A stretch of DNA of 64,000 nt from Guillardia theta CCMP2712 (taxonomy: Eukaryota; Cryptophyceae; Pyrenomonadales; Geminigeraceae): contig NW_005434559.1 in assembly GCF_000315625.1 (NCBI RefSeq), forward strand, positions 113,238 to 177,237, read 5' to 3'. The notes beneath the pieces are model-generated. The model did not search any database. It saw only the letters and a list, made by a program, of their open reading frames with translations, and had not been told where the DNA came from. Every line of letters starts with the position of its first letter. The stretch's first letter is position 1. Shown here piece after piece: positions 1 through 14,473 of the stretch. The position numbers and the translations under genes were made by a program.

Positions 1-4919
<4,919 letters not shown>

Positions 4920-5540
4920 CTGGCTGTCCGATCCTCCCGATTGAAGTGTCGTCGTTGCTAGCGCGGACTCAGAGCTGCAGCGATCGCGTGCCAAGACGTA
5001 CCTGACGAGTGTAACGAGGCGTCCTCGGGGCTCGTTTTGAGCACCCACGGCCTTCCAGAGAAGCGATCCTCTTGAACAAGGACGTCTATTCGAGACTTCT
5101 TCGTTGATTCATCTGCTGACATCTGTTCGGAGTCATTAGAAGATCAAAACCACCGTGCACATCACTTTCCGCCCTTCCTGTCTGGTCATGCAGTAGCTCA
5201 CATCGACCGCTAATCAACGACTCGAGCAAACAAGGACTAGGATCCCAGCGTCATGATGCATACTCTGCACAATATCTGACTGACTTTAGCCTGCATCTGA
5301 GCTCTCAACTCCCTCTTCCGCCGCCATTAGATGCCAGGCAGACTAGGTCAACAAAAATCTAGCCTTGCCAAACACAGCGCTCTCCTTGGTATTCCATAAC
5401 ATGATGTAACCATTGCAAGCACATCAGATGAGATGTTTCATCACATCATCATCATCTTCCCATCTCTCCCTCTCTCCTCCCGCCTCCCCCACCCCCGTAC
5501 TGTCTGCCATTTCCCTTCGTATCCCTGCCATGGCGGTGCC
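4920..5540. other. Intergenic, upstream of channel
   Basis: No credible exon is seen on either strand. This should hold the promoter of the channel gene, but I recognise no core element. Confidence 0.5.
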
Positions 5541-7080
5541 TAGAGGTTCGACCCTCATTTAAAAAAAGGTGATTTCCGTGGATCGAAAAGACGTTTTTCT
5601 ATTCATTAAAACATTTTAATAATCGAAAAACACTCATTTCGATTTTTGATATCCTTATTTTGACCCCACCCCTAGTTACCAAAAGGATGGACCACCGTGA
5701 TTGTGATGACCCCAGCCTGACATGACCCCACCACCTCATAAATCACATCAAATAACACTAAGTAACCGGTACATCAAAACACCCCCACCCAGAAGGACAC
5801 TTAGACCTGTGTATCCGACTACCCCTACTACCCCCCTTTTAGTCTATCCCGTCAGTTTGCTCCTTCAGGTTCCAATGTGGGGAGGATTTACAAGGTGGGG
5901 AATAGGGGTGGGGGGGTGGGGTGCGGCAGGAGGCAGCAGGGCTCTAATTGAGGTGAGAATGATGGGTGGGGTGTATAAGTCAAAACCTGAAGATGGGGTA
6001 GGGTGATTCAAGACCAAAGCGTAGGGTAGGTGGTGTATGGAGATAACACGAAAATGACCCTGCGAACAACATCAAAAGAGAGGGTACTCACAACGATACA
6101 CGGGGGTGGCGGTAGTTATACCTGTCACTCAATGGGGTGGGGGGTGGACCAAAAGAGAAGGGACAGGTGAAGGTGGGGTGGTCACTTTTACTAGGATGGT
6201 GCCGCAAACTAGAGGCACGACCTTGCAACCCCTTGAGAGGACCCCCACCCCCCTCCCTCCGTTTCGGGTGATCCTGTAAAGAGTAGGGTCCCCCTCAGGA
6301 AAGAATACACGGCAGCAACTAAACCCCAATAGACTCTCATTGGAAAATCTTCACTGCTTCCCAATTCAGCACTGCGGCGGGCCCACAGGGGTAATTGGCA
6401 TCTGGGGTCGAGCAGATTCAGTACTACTTGTAAGGCCTCGGGGCCTGGTGGGCCTGACTCTCAGGAGGAGGCACCGATCGCTCTACGTACTTCGCTGTAT
6501 CCGGCGGGGGTGTACTAAAACCAGTGAGGGGTGTATTGGGAGATAGGGGTACGTGGGGCGCAACTTTCAGTGGCCCCCGGTCTCAGAGGGGGGGCCTAGG
6601 GGGTGGTCAGTCTCTGCCTATCATCGTACCGGTCATGATCCAGGGGCTCAGCGGGTACCGTACCGCACGGTGACGGTGGGTTTGACCCGCCGGTGACGGC
6701 GGCGGGCTCCGTTTGACGGCTCCGAGTCCGAATGAAGCATACTCAGTGATCATAACGGTTTCCTTTCAAGTGGTCAGTACGGTCAACGGTTCAACGGTTA
6801 GTGTTGTGTTTCAGGGCCTGGATCACTGCCGCCGGATACCGTTAGATCACTCATCTCGGCTGAGTGATTTCTTGAACCGACGATTTTAACTTTTGGACTG
6901 CGAATCGGACGGCCGCCGTTGCCGGCAGTGTGGCAAGACCAAACTTGTGTCTGTCTCTTCAGTCTACTCCGGCTCTCAGTCCTGCCATTGTCCTCGTCCC
7001 GGCCCGCCGGGCTCACGGTACGCCGCCGGGCGGCGGCCGGGCGGCGCCGCGCGGCCCGGGTCATACTATAGACTGAGAGT
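5540..7080. repeat. Compound G/T-rich and GC-rich island (copy 1)
   Basis: The stretch 5540-5660 is AT-rich. From 5690 to 6620 the sequence is dominated by runs such as GGGGTGGGG and CCCCACC with short unique spacers. From 6620 to 7080 it turns GC-rich with self-complementary words (GGTACCG, CCGGCGG, GGCCGCCG). No open frame shows splice sites or a recognisable domain. The same composition recurs near 12.8-14.1, 22.2-23.7, 49.6-51.4 kb and elsewhere, which suggests a dispersed, decayed repeat family. I see no terminal repeats or transposase. Confidence 0.6.
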
Positions 7081-7189
7081 TGCTTCTCTTGAAGTTTTAG
7101 TCAAATACCCCCTTCTTGCCGGGGCAAAACATGGCAGTGAGGTACGGTATGTGGACCTTCCGTTGGATATGGATGGATGGTGGTGGCGG

Positions 7190-7266
7190 TGGTGGAGGAG
7201 GAGGGGGATGATGATGTTGATGATGATGATGAGGAGGAGGAGGAGGAGGAGGAGGAGGAGGAGGAT
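7190..7266. repeat. (GGA/GAT)n microsatellite
   Basis: Mixed GAT and GGA trinucleotide array at the right edge of the first compound island. Sequence from here to about 7740 contains no gene that I can support. Confidence 0.85.
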
Positions 7267-7734
7267 GGCAATATTTGAACCAAGAGATGATGGCTAATGG
7301 TGATCAGGTATTTGCAGACTGACCCCGGATGTAATACTTTCGGTCTTCAGTCTATCGACTGCAGCAATGTCCTCGTCCTAACAGGCTTCCCGCGCATTCA
7401 TCCTCTTCTACAAGTTTGAAGGCATCCCGCATCATGCCTCTGAGCGGCCATCCCCCCAAGTCGAGAATGCGGAAAACTTTCGTCCCACAGAACTCGCAGG
7501 CTCCCTACCTGCTTTTGCGGACAAGACGGAAGACAATCCACAGATGAGCGAAGAGGCAGGAAACATATGATTGACGCGAATCAATTGAATCACTTGTTGA
7601 GACTTCCATATGAATGAGTATCATCATGAAAGAAACTGAGAAAAATAAATTCCCGTCTTTTTCGACAATCCTCAAATTCATGGATTTGTTGAGTGTGTGG
7701 ACGACAAAGTTTCCGGGTTGTTCGACTCAAGGGG

Positions 7735-7837
7735 CAGCAGGGTCAGGAGGAGGAGGAGGAGCAGCAGCAGCAGCAGCCGCAGGGGCAGGAAAGGAGCAGG
7801 GGAAAACGCAAGAGCAGCAGTGGCAGCGGCGGCGGCA

Positions 7838-7876
<39 letters not shown>

Positions 7877-8257
7877 GCAGCAGCAGCAGGGGCGGCAGCA
7901 GGAGGAGCAGCTGCTGTAGAGGCAGTAGCAGGGGCAGGGGCACGGGCACGGGCAGAAGCAGGGGCAGGGGCAGCAGGGGCAGAAGCAGCAAGGTCAGGAG
8001 CAGCTGCAGCTGCAGCAGGGGCAGGAGTAGGGGCAGGAGCAGCAGCAGCAGCAGCAGCAGCAGGGGCAGGAGGAGGAGGAGGGGCAGGGGCAGGGGCAGG
8101 AGAAGGAGGAGGAGGTGGAGGAGGAGGAGGAGCAGCAGCAGCAGCAGGGGCAGGAGGAGGAGGAGGGGCAGGGGCAGGGGCAGGAGCGGGAGCAGGAGCA
8201 GGGGTAGGAAAGGAGTAGGTGAAGACGCAAGAGCAAGAGCAAGAGCAAGAGCAAGAG

Positions 8258-8309
<52 letters not shown>

Positions 8310-8420
8310 GTCAGGAGCAGCAGGGTCAGGAGCACCAGCACCAGCACCAGCACCAGCACCAGCACCAGCACCAGCACCAGCACCAGCAACAGCAACAGGG
8401 GCAGAGACAAGAACTGCAGG
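7735..8420. repeat. Long imperfect GCA/GGA/GGC low-complexity tract
   Basis: Nearly 700 bases of interspersed GCAGCA, GGAGGA, GGCGGC, GAGCAA and CACCAG arrays. It is open in several frames at once on both strands (poly-A, poly-S/R, poly-G, poly-L), the signature of simple sequence rather than coding selection. I do not call a gene here. Confidence 0.85.
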
Positions 8421-8699
8421 ACGAGGAGCCGTGTCTGCGTCTGACTCGACATGAGGTACAAGAGGATGGCAGGGCGAGAAGCTCAAGCGAAAGCGAGAAA
8501 GGAAAGATGAGGGGGAAAGAAGGGAATCGAAGTCAGGAAGAAGCTGAGGTTGATACGGACGATGGGCGAGGACGATCAGGAGGAAGAGAGGAGGAGGAGA
8601 ACAAAAGCATCGGCAAGTTAGACTGAGAAAGCCTCGAACAAGATGAATGATAAACAAATGGTGGGGAGAATCTGCTTGCCCTCGTGGACGAGACCTGCC

Positions 8700-9360
8700 T
8701 AAGAGATCGGAGCTCCTCCTTTGTTCCTCTTGCTTCCTACTTCTCCTCCCTTCCCCTTCTTGCTCCCTCCCTCTCTCCTCCTTCCTGCTTGTCCCTCGCC
8801 CTTCCTTGCTCCCCTCCTCCCCTCCTCCCCTGCTTCCTTCCCCTCGTCCCCTCCTCCTCTTCTTGCTTCTTCTCTTCCTCCTTTTTCTCGATCTTGCTTC
8901 TACTTCTTCCTCCCTTCTTCCTCCCTTCTTGCTTTGCTTTCTCTCCCTCTCTCCCTTCTCCCTCCCTTTCTCGTCAGCTCGTCTTGTGCTGGCCGCTGGA
9001 TCACATTGAGTGGAGGAAGTAAGAGGGAGGAGAGCGAGAATCTGCAGAGGTGAGAAGAGGAGGGAGCAGAGAGGGAGGAGGGAGGGGAGCAGGAGGGGAG
9101 GAGGGAGGGGAGCAGGAAGGGAGGAGGGAGGAGGGGGAGGGAAGACCAGATTGTGAAACGAGCGCGCACGGTTGAAGATGGTTGAGGGTCATTGGAATTT
9201 TTAGGTCGGTGAGGAGCAGGAAAGAGAGGGAGGGCCAGGAATGACGGTGAATAGTGGTTACAGGAGAGGAGAGGAGAGAGGAGAGGAGAGGAGAGGAGAG
9301 GAGAGGAGAGGAGAGGAGAGGAGAGGAGAGGAGAGGAGAGGAGAGGAGAGGAGAGGAGTG
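8700..9360. repeat. Pyrimidine tract followed by polypurine tract with (GAGAG)n
   Basis: 8700-8985 is almost pure C/T on the plus strand, and 9010-9140 is almost pure A/G. 9261-9357 is an array of the pentamer GAGAG/GGAGA. The purine/pyrimidine switch makes a long imperfect mirror-like structure downstream of the EF3 gene. No exon is seen. Confidence 0.85.
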
Positions 9361-9510
9361 ACAGATGTTGAAGCGAGGAGGAGCGAGGAGTGCAGAGCTT
9401 TAGAGTAAGCAAGCAGCAAGAGTAGGAGCGTGCAGAGAACAAGACAAGAAATGTGTGAACCAAGTCTTTACTTGAGCAACATCGCTACTCTAGCAAGACA
9501 GGCAAGCAAT

Positions 9511-12500
9511 TTAGTCCTCCTCGGAGTCGGAGGGGAGGCCGGCGGCCCTGCGCTGAGCCTTCTTCTTCTCGAGCTTCTTCTGATCGCGGGCAGACAGCTT
9601 CTTCTCCTTCTTGACCTTGATCACGTTGCCGAGCGAGTCCATCACCTCATCAGGAGCCTCGTTGGCGCTCGCGTCGATCTTCTCGTCCGCAGCGACCTCT
9701 CCCTCGCGCCGCAGCTCTCCGTTCTCAACCACCCAGCGCTCGGGGCAGAGAGCCTCGGTGAACTCGCGGTTGTGGGAGATGAGAACAACTCCTCCTCCGT
9801 ACTTGCGGATGGCTCCAGCCAAGGCGCCGAGGGAGTCGCGGTCGAGGTAGTTGGTGGGCTCGTCCATGACCAGGATATGAGGATTGTTCCACATAGCACC
9901 AGCGATCACCACCTTGACCTTCTGTCCTCCGGACAAGCCGCGGATGCGAGAGTGAGTAGCAAACTCAGCCTCCAGGCCCATGTCGCCGAGCTGCTTCTCC
10001 ACGAACTTGGTGGTCAGCGGGCGGCTGGCCAGACCAGCCCTGAGCGCCTCCTGCTGGTCGAGGCGCTGGACCATCTTGCCCCATCCCATCTCCTCGAGCT
10101 TCTCGCGCTCGATCCAGGTGTTGTTCTCCTCCGACTTGTTGAGCCACTTCACCTCGTACTCGTAGGAGCGCTTCGTCTTGCGGCGAGACCTCAGAGCCTC
10201 GATGATGCGCTTCTCGACGGTGCCGTCATCGTTGCGGATGACGTGGACCTTCTCGAGGTTGTCCTCCTCCTCCTTGGTCATCTTCCTCGCCTCCTGCTCG
10301 TTAGCCTCCCTGTCCTCGCCCGAGCTGTACCTCCACTGGATGTACTCGTTGGGCGTCTGGTCAAGGTGGTTCTCCAAGTGATGGAAAGCGTGCTGGGCAA
10401 CGTAGGCGACGCGCATGTTCTGGTGGCGCCACACGGTACCCTCAGTCGGCTTCGTCTCTCCGCAGAACATCTTGATGATGGTCGACTTGCCAGCTCCGTT
10501 GGGTCCGACGACGGCAACCCTGGAAGACAACGACGCCTGCAGAGTGATGTTGCGGACCGTGGGCTTGTCGCGTCCAGGGTAGGTGTAGGTGCAGCGGTCC
10601 ATCTTGATGATCGCCTTGCCCTTGGACTTGATGCCGTCGAGGAGGCCGGGCTCAGGGAAGGTGAAGCTGATGTTCTCATCGCTGAGCTCGTAGTAGGTCT
10701 TGGCCCTGGGCACGCGCTTGACGAAGGCGGACAAGTTGCCCTTGTAGTTCTTGAGCTTGCGGTTCTCCTCGTAGTGGATGATGTGAGTAACCACACGGTC
10801 AAGGAAGCCAGAGTCGTGAGTGATGATGAGGGAGGTAACCTTGTCCTGGCTGGTCAAGAAGTTCTCGAGCCATGCAACGTTCTTGACGTCCAAGTGGTTG
10901 GTGGGCTCGTCGAGGAGGAGGATGTCGGCGTTCATCAGGATGGCGCGGCAGAGCGCGAGCTTCATCTTCCATCCTCCGGAAAGGCCGGAGATGCAGGCGT
11001 TAATGTTGGCAGGGGAGGAGTCGTCAGCCTTGAAGCCGAACTCGTCCAACTTGGCGATGATGTCATCCCTGGACCTGTCGGGGACGAGCTTGCACACGTA
11101 GTCGACGATGTTGAGGTCCGAGAGGTCGCCCTGGATGTCGTGCTCCACGTACACGGTCTTGAGCACGTCGGGAGGAGGGAAGTTCTCAACCTGCCCGTTG
11201 GCGATGGCCTTCATCAGAGTAGACTTGCCGCATCCGTTGTGGCCGCACACGCCATAGCGCTTGCCGCGCTTCAAGTGAAGGCGGGTGTTGTTGAGAAGGA
11301 TCTTGGCTCCGTAACCCAGCGAGAACTCGCAGTTGCAGAGATCCTCTCCCTCGTCGTCCTCGTCCTCAGCGGCGTCCTTGGGCACGCAAGACTTGTAGCA
11401 CTGGGCGTACGCGGCCTTGCACACGGCCTCGGCGTCAGCCTGGGGCATGAAGGGAGCGAGGTAGGGGCAGACTCCCTCGAACTTCCACTGCTCCTCCTCG
11501 AACAACATGCCGTCGATCATGCCGGAAAGGAGGCAGGCGACATACTCCAGCGAAACACGGAAGGTCTTGTCGTCGAGCTTGGTTCCCGGGACGTTGGCGG
11601 TGATGGCCTCCTCGAGGACCTTGAGCACATCCTCGGGCTCCATCTTCTTGGACGCCTCGAAGGCCTCGGCGCTCTCCTTGATGTTCTTGAGAGTCTTGAG
11701 GGCACGAGTAGCCACGGAGCGGGCCTCGGGGTCGGACATCTCAGTGGAGAGACGCTCGATGGCGGGTAGGAGCTCGGGAAGGAAGGTGGTGGCCTCGTGC
11801 GCATAGTCGATGAGCTTACACATGTTGTCGGCGATGACGCAGACACGGCGCTTCGACTCGATCTTCTTCTCGTTGCAGCCACGCATGAGGATGGGGACGG
11901 TGATGGAGAGCGCGGGGTTGTCGACAGACTGCACGAAGACGGTGGAAGAGAGCTTGTGGAGGGTCTCGGGGATCTCCTCGGGGTTCTTGATGGACTGGAT
12001 CACAGCAGGGATGAAGGGACGGATATCCCTGTTCTGGCAAGTCTCCATGGCCTTGAGGGTTGCGTACTCGGCAGCCTCCTTCACGTCCTTCTTGCTGTCC
12101 CACATGGCGGCGGAGACAACAGGCATGACCTGGTAGAGGGAGCGGGAGAAGGGAACCTGCGACTTCTCGGCGAGCTGTCCAAGGAGGCGGAGGGACCACA
12201 TCTTGGTCTGCCAGTTGGTCTCGGCGATTCCCGCGAAGAGCATGCCCTGCACGTTCTTGATCGCCTGAGGGCAGACGATCTCGATGATGGCAGGGCCGGC
12301 AGCCTCAGCGGCAGCGCGGACCTCAGCCTTCTTCTTGTCCGCCACGCACGAGAGGACCGGGGCGAGGAAGGGCACGAGGAAGGGCTCGGCCTTGGCTCCG
12401 ACAGCCTCGGCGCATCCCTTGATGGCATAGAGCGCGGGCTCGGCGGTGCTGCGGTCCTCAATGAGCTTGTGAAGGTGCTCGACCACTCCGCACTCCACAA

Positions 12501-12744
12501 ACGCTTTGACACCCGCAGCCTTGACCAGCTCGCCGAGCTCAGCTCCAGCCTTGATGGCGTCGTTGCCAGCCTTGGCACCAAGGCCCGTGAGGGCCTCGGA
12601 GATCGAGGCAGCTGCCTTGGGATCGACGGAGGAGCCGGTCATGTTGGCGGACATGAACTCCACGTTGTCGAAACTGAGAGTCTTGGGGAGAGTCTTAGCG
12701 TCGACGGGAGCATCCGCGGCAGGAGCAGCAGCAAGCGACGCCAT
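9511..12744 (-). CDS. EF3: Translation elongation factor 3 (ABC-F type ATPase), intronless
   Basis: Cytosolic ATPase that acts with eEF1A and helps release E-site tRNA from the ribosome, by family knowledge. A single 1077-residue exon begins at the ATG at 12744 (MASLAAAP) and ends TAA at 9511. Fungal EF3 is about 1,040 residues. The N-terminal half is HEAT-repeat-like. ABC1 has Walker A GHNGCGKST near residue 495, signature LSGGWKMKLA near 590 and Walker B ILLLDEPTNHLD near 613. ABC2 has Walker A GPNGAGKST near 750, the chromodomain-like insertion that marks EF3 (EYEVKWLNK, near 860), signature LSGGQKVKVV near 940 and Walker B VMDEPTNYLD near 960. The C-terminus is Lys-rich, then acidic (SDSEED). 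The frame stays open to 13005, but that extension lacks an upstream ATG and runs into the G-rich island, so I start at 12744. It is the only long multi-domain gene here without introns. Confidence 0.96.
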   Translation of the reverse strand: MASLAAAPAADAPVDAKTLPKTLSFDNVEFMSANMTGSSVDPKAAASISEALTGLGAKAGNDAIKAGAELGELVKAAGVKAFVECGVVEHLHKLIEDRSTAEPALYAIKGCAEAVGAKAEPFLVPFLAPVLSCVADKKKAEVRAAAEAAGPAIIEIVCPQAIKNVQGMLFAGIAETNWQTKMWSLRLLGQLAEKSQVPFSRSLYQVMPVVSAAMWDSKKDVKEAAEYATLKAMETCQNRDIRPFIPAVIQSIKNPEEIPETLHKLSSTVFVQSVDNPALSITVPILMRGCNEKKIESKRRVCVIADNMCKLIDYAHEATTFLPELLPAIERLSTEMSDPEARSVATRALKTLKNIKESAEAFEASKKMEPEDVLKVLEEAITANVPGTKLDDKTFRVSLEYVACLLSGMIDGMLFEEEQWKFEGVCPYLAPFMPQADAEAVCKAAYAQCYKSCVPKDAAEDEDDEGEDLCNCEFSLGYGAKILLNNTRLHLKRGKRYGVCGHNGCGKSTLMKAIANGQVENFPPPDVLKTVYVEHDIQGDLSDLNIVDYVCKLVPDRSRDDIIAKLDEFGFKADDSSPANINACISGLSGGWKMKLALCRAILMNADILLLDEPTNHLDVKNVAWLENFLTSQDKVTSLIITHDSGFLDRVVTHIIHYEENRKLKNYKGNLSAFVKRVPRAKTYYELSDENISFTFPEPGLLDGIKSKGKAIIKMDRCTYTYPGRDKPTVRNITLQASLSSRVAVVGPNGAGKSTIIKMFCGETKPTEGTVWRHQNMRVAYVAQHAFHHLENHLDQTPNEYIQWRYSSGEDREANEQEARKMTKEEEDNLEKVHVIRNDDGTVEKRIIEALRSRRKTKRSYEYEVKWLNKSEENNTWIEREKLEEMGWGKMVQRLDQQEALRAGLASRPLTTKFVEKQLGDMGLEAEFATHSRIRGLSGGQKVKVVIAGAMWNNPHILVMDEPTNYLDRDSLGALAGAIRKYGGGVVLISHNREFTEALCPERWVVENGELRREGEVAADEKIDASANEAPDEVMDSLGNVIKVKKEKKLSARDQKKLEKKKAQRRAAGLPSDSEED

Positions 12745-12769
12745 GGGAGCGAGCGAGTGACGGAAAGGC

Positions 12770-14135
12770 GGGAGGGTGGAGATTTTATGGAGGGCTCCCT
12801 TGAATGTGCGACTACCCAAGGTAAGCCATAGATTGTAAGGGGTGGGGTATGTGTAGAAGGGGTGATCAAGCAAGAAATTGAAGGTAAAAGAGGGGGTAGG
12901 GTGGTGGATCCTTTTCTGTAGTTTTGAGACTCGTGAGGGGCATGCTTGAATAGTAGGGGTACAAAAGAGGGGTAGGGGTACTGGTTCTAACAGATCTTGT
13001 GCCATAGAGGAGTTTTTTTTATACGCACGAGGGCAAATTGTATCCGAGAGTTTTGAAATAAAATTTTAAACTTTTCCTGTTTATTTGAAATTAAAGAAAT
13101 CAAATTCGTGGTGGATGAAGCGTGCCAATTGAATATAGTTGAACCACATCTGCGAAAACTTCAAATGTTTTAGAAAATGTTCATATTTTACCCTTTAATT
13201 TCGTGGGAGCACACGAAAGGCACGTGACGCCCCTTCCTGACTTCAGGGAGATTTAAATCTTCGAAAACAAGTGTTTTCAAAATTTACTTCACAGGCTTGC
13301 AAGTGCACTGACCCTACCCTCCCTGCCCCTCAAATCTCGTAACTGGCATGACCCCACCCCTGTCTTTATATCATATTTGGTACTGAAACATACCCCTATG
13401 AACAGCATCTACGAATGACCACCCCATGAAGGTGCAACGCCTGATGTTTAGTCACACGGGGTGCAAGCAAGGGCCACGTGGGGTATTGCAAGGAGGAAGG
13501 AGGGGTTGATATACCCGCGGTGTTGCGCTAATAACCACCGGTGCCTGGGCCTCTTTTTATGGATCCTGTGGATCACCTGAGGGTGGGTGGTCCTACCACA
13601 AGGTAAAACTCACTTTTTAAAATCTCGTGGGAAGACCCTCTGCTCTATTTCCGTCAACTTTTTCCCGACTCGGCCGCTAGTCTGACCGTTCGACGGTCCG
13701 TCTGACCGGCGTCGGACCGGAGGCGGCAGCCCGGCCCCCGGCTCACTGGCCGGGCCTGAGTCAGCCGCCCGCCGGCGGCCGGCCCGGCCCGCGGCACTCG
13801 GCGGCCGGCCCTGTTGACTCGAAAGCAACGCGGGGGTCACCGTGGCACGGCGGCACCCGCCGCCGGGCCCCCGGGCCCGGGTGCGACTCCGGAGTCCGCG
13901 ACTTGAAGTTGAACTCAGCCACCGTCACGGGGGCCTCAGCGCAGGGGCGGAGTCCCACAGTGGCCAGCGGATTCGACGGACGGTCACGGGCCCGGGGCGC
14001 CGCGGGGCGGCCGGCCGCGCACTGGGGCAACTGAACTGCCACTATGCCGCGGCCGCGCCCCGCCGGTCCATATAGTATCACGGCGGGCGGGCCGGGCCGC
14101 TCGACGCCGAGGCGGGCCGGGAGCCGTTTGATCCC
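12770..14135. repeat. Compound island (copy 2) upstream of EF3
   Basis: 12780-13000 is G-rich with GGGGTAGGG-like words. 13020-13300 is AT-rich. 13300-13560 is rich in CCCTACCCC/GGGGTG words. 13640-14130 is very GC-rich with CCGGCGGCCGG-type palindromes. The promoter of EF3 must lie at or inside its right-hand edge. From 14135 to about 14290 follows a GA-rich stretch, with nothing else recognisable before 14474. Confidence 0.6.
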
Positions 14136-14473
14136 ACAAAGCTGCCGGCATGGGAGGGGAGGGGAGAGGGAGAGGTGGTGGAGAGGAGAGGGAGAGCTGC
14201 TGAGGGGAAGGAGAGCTGCTGAAAGGGGAGCAAGGGAGCTATTAGCAGTCATCCAAGAGATCTAGAGGGGAGGGGAGGGAGCAAGAAGCCATGGCGACCA
14301 GCCGTGTGAGGTTGCATGGGATTGTCGAGGTTTCAACACTGACTTGCTAACAGTGATCCCCTCTGGACCTGACACCAAGACGACGAACTTCTGATGAAGG
14401 ATCTAGCGCGCGCAAGCGCTTCTTCCTAACAGGGGATACATCAGAAACAATACACGTTCTCCCCATCACCTCG

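Noticed and set aside
7735-8460. Long overlapping ORFs (up to 304 residues) of poly-Ala, poly-Leu, poly-Arg/Ser
   Set aside because: The tract is simple GCA/GGA/GGC sequence, open in several frames on both strands; no start context, splice sites or domain.
9430-11769. 779-residue plus-strand ORF opposite EF3
   Set aside because: It is a shadow of the minus-strand EF3 exon: EF3 carries all its family motifs, while the plus frame is Leu/Val/Gly/Asp-rich with no motif.
11797-12831. 344-residue plus-strand ORF
   Set aside because: Also a shadow of EF3; no independent features.
12745-13005. 87-residue N-terminal extension of EF3
   Set aside because: It has no ATG, enters the G-rich island and adds text unlike any EF3; the ATG at 12744 gives the usual length.
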